A stretch of DNA of 48,896 nt from an uncultured Gammaproteobacteria bacterium. GTDB lineage: Bacteria; Pseudomonadota; Gammaproteobacteria; SZUA-229. The stretch spans positions 1 to 48,896 of the forward strand of contig CAJXZZ010000011.1 in assembly GCA_913065105.1 (NCBI GenBank), read 5' to 3'. The notes beneath the pieces were generated by a model. That model saw only the letters and a program-made list of their open reading frames with translations, did no database searches and had not been told where the DNA came from. The first letter of the stretch is position 1; every line of letters begins with the position of its first letter. Shown here in pieces: positions 1 to 9,319 of this stretch. A program made the position numbers and the translations under genes.

Positions 1-1
1 T

Positions 2-130
2 GTAGAATCCGTCACATGGTTATTTTTATCGCTGAAAAAGTGGAATCATTTAATAGATGGAATGTAATCCTGGTGGTAGACAATACACGGCTACAACGTG
101 CCCGCATTAAATTAAGCCAGAAAAAACCAG
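2..130 (+). pseudogene. bioA: 5' part of bioA, interrupted by stop codons
   Basis: This stretch is in the same frame as the bioA reading frame that follows and still reads like the BioA N-terminal region: LIDGM, then SWW, then IHGYNVPALN, then the residues leading into LDKMAHVMFGG. Three in-frame stop codons (TAA 65-67, TAG 77-79, TAA 113-115) fall where BioA has ordinary residues (DGMSSWWAAIHGYN in E. coli). Two Trp codons upstream also sit where Gly would be expected. Either the gene is a recent pseudogene or the extreme end of the assembled sequence carries base errors. The putative changes can be read as G to T or C to A, which I note without being able to test it. Confidence 0.7.
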
Positions 131-1204
131 TTGGATAAGATGGCGCATGTCATGTTTGGCGGTCTCACCCATGCGCCTGCCGTCGAACTGTGTAAAAAAC
201 TCGTCGAAATCACACCTGATAACCTTGATAGCGTTTTTCTTGCAGATTCAGGTTCTGTCTCTGTCGAAATAGCCATGAAAATGGCCCTGCAGTACTGGCA
301 GGCTAAACAACAACCTGAAAAGACAAAATTCATCAGTCTAAGAAATGGTTACCACGGTGACACCATCGGCGCGATGTCTGTCTGTGACCCGGTTACCGGT
401 ATGCATACCTTGTTTAGTGATATCCTGGCAAAAAACTTTTTCATCCCTTCGCCAGAATGCAAGTTTGGTGAACCGTGCCAGACAGAACATATTGAAAATT
501 TAAACACGACATTAGAGAAGCATCATGCATCGGTCGCCGCACTTATCCTGGAACCCATCGTACAGGGCGCTGGCGGCATGAAGTTTTATTCGGCTGATTA
601 TTTACAGCAGGCCAAATCATTATGTGAAAAATATAATGTATTACTGATTGCTGATGAAATAGCCACCGGTTTTGGTCGCAGCGGAAAACTCTTTGCCTGT
701 GAATACGCTGGTATTTCACCCGATATCATGTGTCTTGGAAAATCGCTTACCGGCGGTTATATGACGCTTGCGGCAACGTTATGCAGCAAAGAAATCAGCC
801 AGACTATAAGCGATTATCCACCTCATGTTTTCATGCACGGACCAACCTTTATGGCTAATCCGTTAGCCTGCTCTGTCGCACTGGCAAGCATCCGTTTATT
901 ACAGGAATCAGACTGGCAGGCTAACGTTAATAACATCGAACAGATGTTAATAAAAGGCCTGAAAAAGTGCTCTCAGTTAGACGATGTTGAAGATGTACGT
1001 GTATTGGGCGCGATCGGTGTCGTCGAATTAAAAAATACGGTGAATATGGCGAAGATTCAGCAGGCATTTGTTGATGTTGGGGTCTGGATCAGACCATTCG
1101 GTAAACTCGTTTACCTTATGCCGCCATATACCATTGAACAGCGAGAGTTAAACACCTTAACAAATGCTATTTTCGACGTGCTTAATAATGGAAAACACTT
1201 ATAA
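131..1204 (+). CDS. bioA: Adenosylmethionine-8-amino-7-oxononanoate aminotransferase (5' truncated frame)
   Basis: This is the PLP enzyme that converts KAPA to DAPA in biotin synthesis, using SAM as amino donor. The frame shown is 357 residues against about 425 in the family. It opens at a TTG inside the conserved QLDKMAHVMFGG segment, so the start is an artefact of the upstream stops rather than a true start. Clear motifs are LADSGSVSVE, NGYHGDT, the EPIVQGAGGM segment, DEIATGFGR (Asp175), the PLP lysine in CLGKSLTGG (Lys204), HGPTFMANP and the end segment GVWIRPFGKLVYLMPPY. Without the N-terminal part carrying the SWW substrate-pocket residues the product should be inactive. If the upstream stops are sequencing errors, this is a normal full-length bioA. 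Confidence 0.9.
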   Translation: MDKMAHVMFGGLTHAPAVELCKKLVEITPDNLDSVFLADSGSVSVEIAMKMALQYWQAKQQPEKTKFISLRNGYHGDTIGAMSVCDPVTGMHTLFSDILAKNFFIPSPECKFGEPCQTEHIENLNTTLEKHHASVAALILEPIVQGAGGMKFYSADYLQQAKSLCEKYNVLLIADEIATGFGRSGKLFACEYAGISPDIMCLGKSLTGGYMTLAATLCSKEISQTISDYPPHVFMHGPTFMANPLACSVALASIRLLQESDWQANVNNIEQMLIKGLKKCSQLDDVEDVRVLGAIGVVELKNTVNMAKIQQAFVDVGVWIRPFGKLVYLMPPYTIEQRELNTLTNAIFDVLNNGKHL

Positions 1205-1417
1205 ATCCCATATACTCTAATCTAATACAAATGTTTCATTACTCAGCATATAGATAGTTACCAGGACGCTACCATCGAAGCCAATAAATCGCTTTGTCGA
1301 CCATTATTTCTGTCACTTGCCGTTATCGTCGCAGGCATTGTTTTCGTCTTTAACGTTCTGCCAAAACTCGGTAGTCCGTCACTGCTAGAACAAATAAAAA
1401 GCGACGGCCAACTTGTC

Positions 1418-2710
1418 GTGCTTACTAGAAACAGCCCAACAACGTATTACGAAGATGCTGATGGCCCAGCTGGCATCGAATATGAGATGGCAAAAATGTT
1501 TGCTGATGAGCTTGGTGTTGAATTAACACTACTTATTCCTGATTCGTTTGATGATCTACTCGCTAAGATAAGTGATAACTCTGCACATATTGCTGCTGCT
1601 GGATTAACCATCACCAAAGAGCGTGAAAAAATCTATCGCTTTGGTCCTCCATATCAGGAAATTATCGAACAATTCATTTATAACGTCGCCAATAAACGAC
1701 CAAAAAGCCTATCTAAACTGAACGGAGGCACTCTGGAAGTCGTAGCGAATTCAAGTCATGAAGAGCGATTAAAACATCTATCAGAGCGTATTCCTGACCT
1801 GATCTGGAAATCAAATCATGATCTTGATAGTGAAGAATTATTACAGATGGTGTCTGACGATATCATTGATTACACCATCGCTGACTCTAATGAACTGTCA
1901 CTAAATCAACGCTTTCTGATTAATTTACGTGTTGCTTTTGACGCTAGCGAGACTCAGCATCTCGCCTGGGCAATGCCAAAATCAGACGATAATAGTCTGT
2001 TTTTAGAAGTACAGAAATTCTTTAAGCGAATAAAGAAAAGCGGTGATTTAACACGCATGATTGAACGCAACTATGGACACGTTGAAGACTTCGATTATGT
2101 TGGCACTAAAATCTTCAGACGGCACATAGAAATAAGGTTACCTGAACACCAGCTATTCTTTGAAAATGCTGCCACAGAATATGGCGTGGACTGGCGTTTA
2201 ATTGCTGCCATGGGATATCAGGAGTCTCATTGGGATCCCGATGCCGTATCACCGACCGGTGTGCGCGGCATCATGATGCTGACATTAAAAACAGCAAAAG
2301 AGATGGAGATAAAAGATCGCCTCGACCCTGAAAGTAGCATCTCGGGAGGCGCAAAATATTTCAAAAAAACGCTGGAACGTATCGATGAAAGCATTACAGA
2401 ACCAGATCGAACCTGGATGGCGATGGCCGCCTACAATGTTGGTTATTCTCACCTACAAGACGCACGAAAAATAGCGAGAAAACTCAATAAAAACCCAGAC
2501 CTCTGGATTGATGTAAAGCAGACATTGCCACTTTTAGCCAAAAGAAAATGGTATAAACAAACGCGTTATGGTTATGCCAGGGGTTGGGAGCCAGTACGAT
2601 ATGTCGAAAATATTCGTAGCTACTACGATATTCTAAAATGGGTTGATGAGGGTGATGCTGAATCAACACCCGCACCTGAAGAGTTTTTGAAAATACCGAA
2701 CAGCTTATAA
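1418..2710 (+). CDS. mltF: Membrane-bound lytic murein transglycosylase F
   Basis: MltF cleaves peptidoglycan glycan strands to 1,6-anhydro products at the outer membrane. An N-terminal SBP-bac-3-like domain (TRNSPTTYYEDADGPAGIEYE onwards) is followed by a C-terminal SLT domain with the catalytic Glu in GYQESHWDP (about residue 269 of this frame), then SPTGVRG, MAAYNVG and the RYVENIRSYYDIL end. The GTG at 1418 lies inside the first domain. The frame stays open back to 1226 and encodes a hydrophobic segment (LFLSLAVIVAGIVFVFNVL) and the usual LEQIKSDGQLVV, so the real protein begins upstream. No ATG, GTG or TTG exists there in frame; an ATT at 1238 or a frameshift from ATG 1231 are possible. 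Gene order with bioA suggests co-transcription. Confidence 0.9.
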   Translation: MLTRNSPTTYYEDADGPAGIEYEMAKMFADELGVELTLLIPDSFDDLLAKISDNSAHIAAAGLTITKEREKIYRFGPPYQEIIEQFIYNVANKRPKSLSKLNGGTLEVVANSSHEERLKHLSERIPDLIWKSNHDLDSEELLQMVSDDIIDYTIADSNELSLNQRFLINLRVAFDASETQHLAWAMPKSDDNSLFLEVQKFFKRIKKSGDLTRMIERNYGHVEDFDYVGTKIFRRHIEIRLPEHQLFFENAATEYGVDWRLIAAMGYQESHWDPDAVSPTGVRGIMMLTLKTAKEMEIKDRLDPESSISGGAKYFKKTLERIDESITEPDRTWMAMAAYNVGYSHLQDARKIARKLNKNPDLWIDVKQTLPLLAKRKWYKQTRYGYARGWEPVRYVENIRSYYDILKWVDEGDAESTPAPEEFLKIPNSL

Positions 2711-2741
2711 AAAAGTCAGCGCGCCAAAGAGATAAAAAATG

Positions 2742-3575
2742 TTATTTCTTTTTACGATAAAACAACCCTGCAGGATGTTCCACACGCTCCAGATCATCAC
2801 TAAAAGCCACAACCGCCTGGTTACTTCCAGTAACGAAAATACCACCTGATTTAAGCAGCTCTGAAAACTGTTGAAGGATACCGGCTTTTACACCATTTGA
2901 ATAATAAACAAGATCTTCTGGGCAGATGATTAGGTCCATAGCACCGAGTGGCTGAAAATTTTCTTTCAGGTCACATTGGCTAAAACTAACCATCTGGCGA
3001 ACCTTGTCCTTAATCTGACCATTATTCTCTTTATTATCGAATGAGGTATATAACTTTCTGTAAGTGTCACCAAGGCCAGCTAATTGCAACTCGCTATAGG
3101 TTGCTGATTTTGCCTGAGCGATACTTTCGCTTGAAATATCAGTCGCAACAATTTGAAATTGTTTAACATCGCCACTGCTGTGCTCATAACCTAATGCTTC
3201 CATTGCTAAAAGATAGGCCAATTGCCCCTGTCCACAACCTACCAGCAAAATTTTTGCTTTTTCAGGTAATTGGGCAAATACATAATTGTGCAGAAGTTTT
3301 TTTACTTCAGAACTTAAATGCCAACTCGACTGGCGTTGTGATATAGCATCTAACACACTAGAAAGTATGGCAGAATGTCTTTCATCAGCATGTCCACCCG
3401 CCATGCCCTCAGCAAGAGACGCTAGAGATTCAAGCTTATACGCTGATAAAAGCGGCTCAATTCTTTCCACCAGATTACTACGTTGCTCGTCTGGAACAAC
3501 AACACCCAATACATTTTGCAGGGTCACGAGTAGAGTTTCATAATCATCAATGTTATGAGATGCAGCAGATGGCAT
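2742..3575 (-). CDS. CheR-like SAM-dependent methyltransferase, degenerate
   Basis: The protein has about 277 residues from ATG 3575, which has an AAGG ribosome site upstream; a TTG 66 bases further out is less likely. The second half follows the CheR fold: a SAM-binding glycine loop VGCGQGQLAYLLAM, ATDIS, then DLIICPEDLVYY and a final SGGIFVTGSNQAV segment. In true CheR chemotaxis methyltransferases the third motif reads CRNVLIYF; here Arg-Asn is replaced by Pro-Glu, so receptor methylation is doubtful. The N-terminal part (about 100 residues) is helical and poorly conserved. No chemotaxis genes lie nearby. It stands alone between mltF (convergent) and recO. Function unknown beyond likely SAM binding. 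Confidence 0.75.
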   Translation of the reverse strand: MPSAASHNIDDYETLLVTLQNVLGVVVPDEQRSNLVERIEPLLSAYKLESLASLAEGMAGGHADERHSAILSSVLDAISQRQSSWHLSSEVKKLLHNYVFAQLPEKAKILLVGCGQGQLAYLLAMEALGYEHSSGDVKQFQIVATDISSESIAQAKSATYSELQLAGLGDTYRKLYTSFDNKENNGQIKDKVRQMVSFSQCDLKENFQPLGAMDLIICPEDLVYYSNGVKAGILQQFSELLKSGGIFVTGSNQAVVAFSDDLERVEHPAGLFYRKKK

Positions 3576-3751
3576 ATTCAGACCTTCAGAGGGATAGTAA
3601 AAGCGTACTGTAAAGCATAGAAGGAAAATGCCGAAGTTCAATAATCGGTGCTATTTATAGCAATAATTATTGTAGATAATATAATTACGGGTTCCGCCTG
3701 AAACCACGAGAATATGGCTATATATTATAGACTTAGCGGTAATTAATTCAG

Positions 3752-4480
3752 TTACAGTCCAACGGGCTTAAATAACTCCCTACTTTTCAGCTGTTTATTA
3801 CCCAGATGATGATTAATGACATGCCGCATTAATCGTTTTAGTTCAACTAAATATTGAGGATTTTCTGATATCGACTGGTATTGTTCATCTGCTAGAGCAA
3901 GCAGACAACTTCCCGATATCTCCGGTACATTACCTGGCACAGCTTCCCGACCTTTTACCGGTCCATGTTCGAGATAATATCGATAGGTCGAATCAGCCAG
4001 AATAGCCTCTCCTGTATCAGCTTCAGTATGTAAACTTAACCCAAAACCTAATAATTCCAGCAATTTTATTTCAAATTGCCGCAGTGTAATCTCAAGATTT
4101 TCATGGTTTTCCAGTGAGTACAGGCAGTGATGATAATGCTTAAAAACAGCTTCTTGAACATCATCTTTATGTAATAAATACATCAATAACTCATTGATAT
4201 ACATAGCAGATAACAGAGGTTTGTTTTTTAAAACAGGCGCTTTTAAATCGGCTCTTTCTACACTTTTTAAATATGGCATATTTCCTTTGCCTTGCCAGCT
4301 AACCACTAATGGCGTAAACAGCAACAAACTGCCCGCCAGTTTGCTGCGCGCGCCACGGCTGCCTCTTGCCATTAATGACACACGGCCATAATCCTTTGTT
4401 AATACTTCAAGAATACTACTGGTTTCGCGGTAAGCGCGCTTATGCAGGATGTAAGCAATCTGCGTGTTAACGACGTTCAT
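3752..4480 (-). CDS. recO: DNA repair protein RecO
   Basis: RecO mediates loading of RecA on SSB-coated single-stranded DNA in the RecFOR pathway and anneals complementary strands. The 242-residue length is typical. The N-terminal OB fold shows the family pattern AYILHKRAYRETSSILEVLT, the basic loop MARGSRGARSK and LLLFTPLVVSW; the helical C-terminal region ends in LMRHVINHHLGNKQLKSRELF, a standard gammaproteobacterial RecO ending. It follows era on the same strand, in the rnc-era-recO order common in Gammaproteobacteria. Here pdxJ, often next, is missing. A 94-base gap with AGTGAATAG-type inverted repeats separates it from era. Confidence 0.95.
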   Translation of the reverse strand: MNVVNTQIAYILHKRAYRETSSILEVLTKDYGRVSLMARGSRGARSKLAGSLLLFTPLVVSWQGKGNMPYLKSVERADLKAPVLKNKPLLSAMYINELLMYLLHKDDVQEAVFKHYHHCLYSLENHENLEITLRQFEIKLLELLGFGLSLHTEADTGEAILADSTYRYYLEHGPVKGREAVPGNVPEISGSCLLALADEQYQSISENPQYLVELKRLMRHVINHHLGNKQLKSRELFKPVGL

Positions 4481-4486
4481 TTATGA

Positions 4487-4569
4487 TAGTGAATAGTGAA
4501 TTTTTGTCACCGTGAGTGAAACATAGCAATGCGTCTCGTTGTTTTTAACTATTCGTTATTCACTAATCA
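4487..4569. repeat. Inverted copies of an AGTGAATAG-like motif between era and recO
   Basis: The gap holds AGTGAATAGTGAA near 4488 and the inverted form TTATTCACTAATCACT near 4555, so the spacer could fold into an imperfect stem. Simple repeats of this kind are frequent in proteobacterial intergenic DNA. There is no clear T-run, so a role as a terminator is unproven. Confidence 0.45.
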
Positions 4570-4574
4570 CTGCT

Positions 4575-5486
4575 CTACTCACCGTAGCCTAATCCGCGCA
4601 GGGCACGTTCATCATTCGACCAGCCTTCACGTACCTTCACCCAAAGGTTCAAGTACACTTTATTATCGATCATTTTACTGATATCTTCCCGTGCTTTGGT
4701 GCCGATACTTTTTAAGCGAGCACCTTTTTTGCCGATGATTATGGCTTTTTGACCCGCGCTCTCAACATAGATGGTGGCATGAATATGTACGATGTCTTTT
4801 TCTTCAACAAACTTGTCGATATCAACGGTTGAGGTATAAGGAAGTTCCTGACCTAATTCACGTATCAGTTTTTCACGTATGATTTCTGCAGCAAGAAAAC
4901 GCGTACTTCGATCAGTGACTTGATCATCAGGATAAAAATGTTCGTTTTCGGGAAGTAAAGGCTCAATCTTTTGCTCGAGGATATCAACGTTGTCACCGTT
5001 TAGTGCGGAGACAGGAATAATCTCGGTAAAATCATAGTGCTTGGACAGTTCCTGAATTAACGGCAACAGCTGTTTTTTATCTTCCAGCATATCCATCTTA
5101 TTCACCACCAGCAGCACAGGACAATTTACTGATTCCAGTTTTTCAACGATAGCCTGATCTTCATCCGTCCACTTTTTAGCCTGGACGACAAAAAGAATAA
5201 CATCGACATCATTTAATACCGATGTTGCTGCACGATTCATGTATTTATTAATTGCTGTACCACGACGTTGATGTATGCCTGGTGTATCAACATAGATCGC
5301 CTGCACATTTCCAGTCGTTTTTAAACCAAGAATCTGATGTCGCGTGGTCTGTGGTTTTCGCGAGGTGATACTCAATTTCATACCAAGAATATAATTGAGC
5401 AGCGTAGACTTACCAACGTTTGGTCGCCCGACGATCGCAATATAACCACAATGTTTAACTTGATTCATCAATACCGGTTCAGTCAT
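4575..5486 (-). CDS. era: GTPase Era
   Basis: Era is an essential GTPase that binds the 3' end of 16S rRNA and helps mature the 30S subunit. From ATG 5486 it has 303 residues, the usual length. The GTPase domain shows G1 GRPNVGKS, G3 DTPGIHQ and G4 NKMD. The C-terminal KH domain holds IIGKKGARLKSIG. The protein ends in RALRGLGYGE. The frame can be read 87 bases further upstream, but that segment lies inside rnc and is not Era-like, so the ATG overlapping the rnc end by eight bases was chosen. The overlap suggests translational coupling with rnc. Confidence 0.96.
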   Translation of the reverse strand: MTEPVLMNQVKHCGYIAIVGRPNVGKSTLLNYILGMKLSITSRKPQTTRHQILGLKTTGNVQAIYVDTPGIHQRRGTAINKYMNRAATSVLNDVDVILFVVQAKKWTDEDQAIVEKLESVNCPVLLVVNKMDMLEDKKQLLPLIQELSKHYDFTEIIPVSALNGDNVDILEQKIEPLLPENEHFYPDDQVTDRSTRFLAAEIIREKLIRELGQELPYTSTVDIDKFVEEKDIVHIHATIYVESAGQKAIIIGKKGARLKSIGTKAREDISKMIDNKVYLNLWVKVREGWSNDERALRGLGYGE

Positions 5487-6183
5487 TTTTTTTACCTTCG
5501 AAATTAGCTTCAACCTCAGCAATAGCTTTTTCTGCGGCAATTTGCTCTGCTTTACGACGGCTTTTTCCTTCACCGTTAACGTCTATATCGATCTGCTTAA
5601 TACTGCATCTCACGTGAAAAACCTGTGCATGTGCCTGCCCGGTAATATTTGTCACCTGATAATCAGGCAGTGCTAAACCACGGGACTGTAATAATTCCTG
5701 CAATTGTGTTTTAGGATCTTTTAAGCTCTGCAGGTCAGTGGGTGATGCCAGTCTGTTTGTGTATAAACGAACAATCAACTCTCGACAAGGTTCAAATCCA
5801 CCATCACAATAGACTGCTCCCAATATGCTTTCTACTGCATCAGCAAGAATGGACGGCCGGCGAAACCCGCCACTTTTAAGTTCACCAGAACCTAAACGGA
5901 TCACATCGCCTAGTTTCAACTGATTAGCAATGACAGCCAGAGATTCTTTATTAACCAGATTTGCACGCAGACGACTTAAGTCACCTTCCTGAACATCGGG
6001 GTATTGTTTAAATAACTCATCCGCAATAACAAAGTTTAATATCCCATCACCCAAAAATTCAAGGCGCTCGTTATTTATAGCGGCATAACTTCGATGAGTT
6101 AACGCCTCGTTTAATAATTCGATATTATTAAACGAGTATTCAAGTTTTTTTAATAAAACATTAATGGCATTAGACTGCACCAT
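5479..6183 (-). CDS. rnc: Ribonuclease III
   Basis: RNase III cuts double-stranded RNA, processing rRNA precursors and some mRNAs. From ATG 6183 (preceded by GAGAAG) the product has 234 residues. The signature NERLEFLGDG sits at about residues 38-47 and supplies the acidic metal ligands; the second acidic cluster is in LADAVESILGAVY. A double-stranded RNA-binding domain fills about residues 155-225 with the SRRKAEQIAAEKAI motif. A GTG 30 bases upstream is a weaker start. It sits between the DUF4845 gene and era, the standard lepB-rnc-era arrangement. Confidence 0.96.
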   Translation of the reverse strand: MVQSNAINVLLKKLEYSFNNIELLNEALTHRSYAAINNERLEFLGDGILNFVIADELFKQYPDVQEGDLSRLRANLVNKESLAVIANQLKLGDVIRLGSGELKSGGFRRPSILADAVESILGAVYCDGGFEPCRELIVRLYTNRLASPTDLQSLKDPKTQLQELLQSRGLALPDYQVTNITGQAHAQVFHVRCSIKQIDIDVNGEGKSRRKAEQIAAEKAIAEVEANFEGKKND

Positions 6184-6215
6184 AAAACTTCTCGGTGTAA
6201 TCCCTATCTGCACTA

Positions 6216-6593
6216 TTAGCGGATAGGTATTTTAATTTCGTGTTTAAAGGTAACGATGAAATCAAGGGTACCAATTAATTTTCCTCGTGGCTCATATTCG
6301 ATGGTTACAATATTTTCACCACGTCCTTTTTTAGCAGAAACATACTCAGGCTTGATATCATACACGCTGTTTAATCTTAAGCGTTTCATAACCGAGACTT
6401 TTAACTCTTTTGCAGACATCCCTATTGATTTAGGATCTTGCTCCACTCTTTCCATAACATCTTTAACACTTCTATCCGTCATATAAACCGGTATCACATT
6501 CATCGCAATCACGGCCTGGAATAATAGAAAAACAATAACCACAACCATGCTGATCATCGTTAAACCCTGTTGCTTTTTCATTAATTTTTTCAT
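6216..6593 (-). CDS. DUF4845 family membrane-anchored protein
   Basis: This small protein (125 residues, or 121 from the internal Met) has a pilin-like N-terminal helix (QQGLTMISMVVVIVFLLFQAVIAM) followed by a soluble domain ending in GTLDFIVTFKHEIKIPI. It matches the DUF4845 family usually found between lepB and rnc in Gammaproteobacteria, as here (17 bases from lepB). Function is unknown; the anchor resembles type IV pilin or pseudopilin starts but lacks the pre-pilin Gly-Phe-Thr-Leu-x-Glu cut site, so it is not called a pilin. Confidence 0.85.
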   Translation of the reverse strand: MKKLMKKQQGLTMISMVVVIVFLLFQAVIAMNVIPVYMTDRSVKDVMERVEQDPKSIGMSAKELKVSVMKRLRLNSVYDIKPEYVSAKKGRGENIVTIEYEPRGKLIGTLDFIVTFKHEIKIPIR

Positions 6594-6609
6594 TATGCGA
6601 CCACCTCTC

Positions 6610-7410
6610 TTATTTAATTATGTTGCCGATCCGGTCTAGATGAAGCTCATCACTAAAATGCATCCAGATCATAAAGGCTTTACCGACCAAATTACTTTCG
6701 GGCACAGGCCCCCAGACACGGCTATCATTACTATTATCACGATTATCACCCATCACGAAATACATGGCCTCTGGAACGATGTATTCACCCTGCAGATTAT
6801 TTGGCCTCGCGGGCAATAACAAAATAGAGTGTTCAGCATCTTCAAGTTTTTCAACATATTCATTAGCATATGTCTGTCCAGGTCCCTTGTATTGACCAGT
6901 AAAATCTCTTGCTACCGGCTGGCTGTTTACATATAAAACTTTATTGTAATACGCTATGTGGTCACCCGGTAACCCTATTACCCGTTTTATGTAATCCAGA
7001 TTTGGGTCACGAGGATAACGAAACACGACGATATCACCACGTTCTGGTGTGCTTAGACCCACTACGGTTTTATTGAGTACGGGAAGTTTGATACCGTAAG
7101 CAAATTTATTGACCAGAATAAAATCACCGATATACAACGATGGCAACATTGAACCAGAAGGGATACGAAATGGCTCAACAACAAAACCGCGCAGTAAAAA
7201 GACGATCAATAAAACCGGGAAAAATGATTTGGAATATTCGACAATAACAGGTTCTTCGCCTTTACGGCTAACGTCTACGCCCTGATGAGTTTCCGAGGAG
7301 GTATTAATCACCTGGTTACGTTTGGGTTCAAGATACCATTTATCGATCAACCAGACAGTTCCAGTAAATACGACAGCTATGAATAAATAAAAAGAAAAAT
7401 CAATAATCAT
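6610..7410 (-). CDS. lepB: Signal peptidase I
   Basis: LepB removes signal peptides from exported proteins at the outer face of the inner membrane. The 266-residue protein has two N-terminal membrane segments (about 4-22 and 62-79) and the S26 catalytic dyad: Ser87 in RIPSGSMLP and Lys142 in YIKRVIGLPGD. The later box MGDNRDNSNDSRVWGPV is also intact. It lies downstream of lepA with a 58-base gap, and upstream of the DUF4845 gene, rnc and era, forming one probable transcription unit. Confidence 0.96.
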   Translation of the reverse strand: MIIDFSFYLFIAVVFTGTVWLIDKWYLEPKRNQVINTSSETHQGVDVSRKGEEPVIVEYSKSFFPVLLIVFLLRGFVVEPFRIPSGSMLPSLYIGDFILVNKFAYGIKLPVLNKTVVGLSTPERGDIVVFRYPRDPNLDYIKRVIGLPGDHIAYYNKVLYVNSQPVARDFTGQYKGPGQTYANEYVEKLEDAEHSILLLPARPNNLQGEYIVPEAMYFVMGDNRDNSNDSRVWGPVPESNLVGKAFMIWMHFSDELHLDRIGNIIK

Positions 7411-7468
7411 TACAAGTTCACAATAAAATCTTTGTTAAAGTTTAGGAGGTATTTGTTAATTATCTACC

Positions 7469-9259
7469 TTATGTGTCTACTTTCAGGACAGCTAAAAAAG
7501 CTTCCTGCGGTATCTCTACCTTGCCAAACTGTTTCATGCGTTTTTTACCCTTTTTCTGTTTCTCCAGCAATTTACGCTTACGTGAAACGTCGCCACCATA
7601 ACATTTTGCTATTACATTTTTACGCAAAGCTTTGACCGTAGAGCGCGCAATAATATTACGACCTATGGCTGCCTGAATAGCAATATCAAACATCTGGCGT
7701 GGAATTAACTCACGCATCTTATCGACCACATCGCGGCCACGTCGAGTGCAGACGTCACGATGAGCTATCATAGAAAGCGCATCGACCCGTTCGCTGTTGA
7801 TAAGGATATCCACCTTGACCAGATCCGCTGCCTGAAAACGATCGAATTCATAATCAAATGAAGCATAACCGCGGCTCACTGATTTCAGACGGTCAAAGAA
7901 ATCGAGCACCACTTCACTCAAAGGCATCTCGTAGCTCAATGAGACCTGGTTACCCATATACTGCATGTTCAATTGTACACCACGTTTTTCAACACACAGT
8001 GTCATCACATTACCGAGATAATCCTGCGGCACCAGAATATTTGTTTTTATGATCGGCTCTCGCAGCTCTTCGATAAAATTTACTTCGGGTAAATCTGCCG
8101 GGTTATGAATCTCGTAGACCTCACCTTTCATATTCAAAACCTCATAGACTACGGTCGGCGCAGTAGTGATCAGGTCTAAATCGTATTCACGTTCAAGTCG
8201 TTCCTGAACGATCTCCATGTGCAACAGGCCAAGGAAACCGATGCGAAAACCCAGACCTAATGCTGAAGAGTTCTCTGGCTCGTATTTTAACGATGCGTCA
8301 TTTAACGTGAGTTTATCGAGTGAATCACGAAAATCATTGTAGTCATCAGAACTAACCGGGAACATGCCTGCGAATACACGTGGCTGGACTTCCTTGAATC
8401 CCTCAAGCGCCTGACTCGCCGGGTCATCCGTCATGGTGATGGTATCGCCTACTTTTGCTGAATCAATTTCTTTCAGACTGGCAATAATAAAACCTACCTG
8501 ACCGGCAGACAGACTCTCACGATCTTCACGCTTAGGCGTAAACACACCGACCTTGTCCACCAGGTAACTTCTCTGCGTAGACATCACTGTCATTTTTTTA
8601 CGCGGCGTTATCGTGCCCTGTTTGACGCGAACCAGAATAATCACGCCGACATAGGGATCAAACCAGGAATCGATGATCAGGGCCTGTAACTGCGCCTCCC
8701 GTGTGCCACCTGGTGGTGGAACTTCAGCGACTATCTGTTCCAGTAACTCATGAATACCTTCACCGGTTTTTGCGCTTACGCGTAATGCATGACTGGCATC
8801 GATACCGATAACTTCTTCAATCTCTTCACAGACACGCTCAGGTTCAGAAGCCGGCAGATCAATTTTGTTCAAAACAGGAATAACTTCGAGGCCCTGCTCA
8901 ATGGCGGTATAACAATTAGCAACACTTTGTGCTTCAACACCCTGGGAGGCATCAACGATAAGTAAAGCGCCTTCACAGGCGGCCAGTGAGCGTGAGACTT
9001 CGTAGGAGAAGTCCACATGCCCGGGGGTATCAATAAAATTCAACTGATAGATTTCACCATCATCCGCTTTATAATTTAGCGTGACACTTTGCGCTTTAAT
9101 GGTAATGCCTCGCTCACGCTCAATATCCATTGAATCCAGTACTTGAGCGTTCATCTCACGTTCAGTTAGACCTTCACAGGCCTGAATCAGACGATCAGCC
9201 AGTGTCGATTTACCGTGGTCGATATGGGCGATAATGGAAAAGTTACGAATATTTTTCAT
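7469..9259 (-). CDS. lepA: Elongation factor 4 (LepA GTPase)
   Basis: LepA is a ribosome-bound GTPase related to EF-G that acts during translation under stress and in 30S assembly. The 596-residue length is exact for the family. Motifs: G1 [10 protein letters not shown], switch region [11 protein letters not shown]3 DTPGHVDF, G4 NKID, and the LepA-specific C-terminal domain containing [19 protein letters not shown] and ending [10 protein letters not shown]. It heads the lepA-lepB-DUF4845-rnc-era-recO row. The ATG at 9259 begins directly at [17 protein letters not shown], as in other LepA proteins. Confidence 0.98.
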   Translation of the reverse strand: MKNIRNFSIIAHIDHGKSTLADRLIQACEGLTEREMNAQVLDSMDIERERGITIKAQSVTLNYKADDGEIYQLNFIDTPGHVDFSYEVSRSLAACEGALLIVDASQGVEAQSVANCYTAIEQGLEVIPVLNKIDLPASEPERVCEEIEEVIGIDASHALRVSAKTGEGIHELLEQIVAEVPPPGGTREAQLQALIIDSWFDPYVGVIILVRVKQGTITPRKKMTVMSTQRSYLVDKVGVFTPKREDRESLSAGQVGFIIASLKEIDSAKVGDTITMTDDPASQALEGFKEVQPRVFAGMFPVSSDDYNDFRDSLDKLTLNDASLKYEPENSSALGLGFRIGFLGLLHMEIVQERLEREYDLDLITTAPTVVYEVLNMKGEVYEIHNPADLPEVNFIEELREPIIKTNILVPQDYLGNVMTLCVEKRGVQLNMQYMGNQVSLSYEMPLSEVVLDFFDRLKSVSRGYASFDYEFDRFQAADLVKVDILINSERVDALSMIAHRDVCTRRGRDVVDKMRELIPRQMFDIAIQAAIGRNIIARSTVKALRKNVIAKCYGGDVSRKRKLLEKQKKGKKRMKQFGKVEIPQEAFLAVLKVDT

Positions 9260-9319
9260 TAAATATTATTATCTAGAAGCCGGGTTATTATAAGATTATC
9301 AAGGGTTTATTTTAAGACG

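Noticed and set aside
6216-6593. The DUF4845 protein as a type IV pilin
   Set aside because: The hydrophobic start helix is pilin-like, but the prepilin cleavage motif is missing and the neighbourhood (lepB-rnc) is that of DUF4845.
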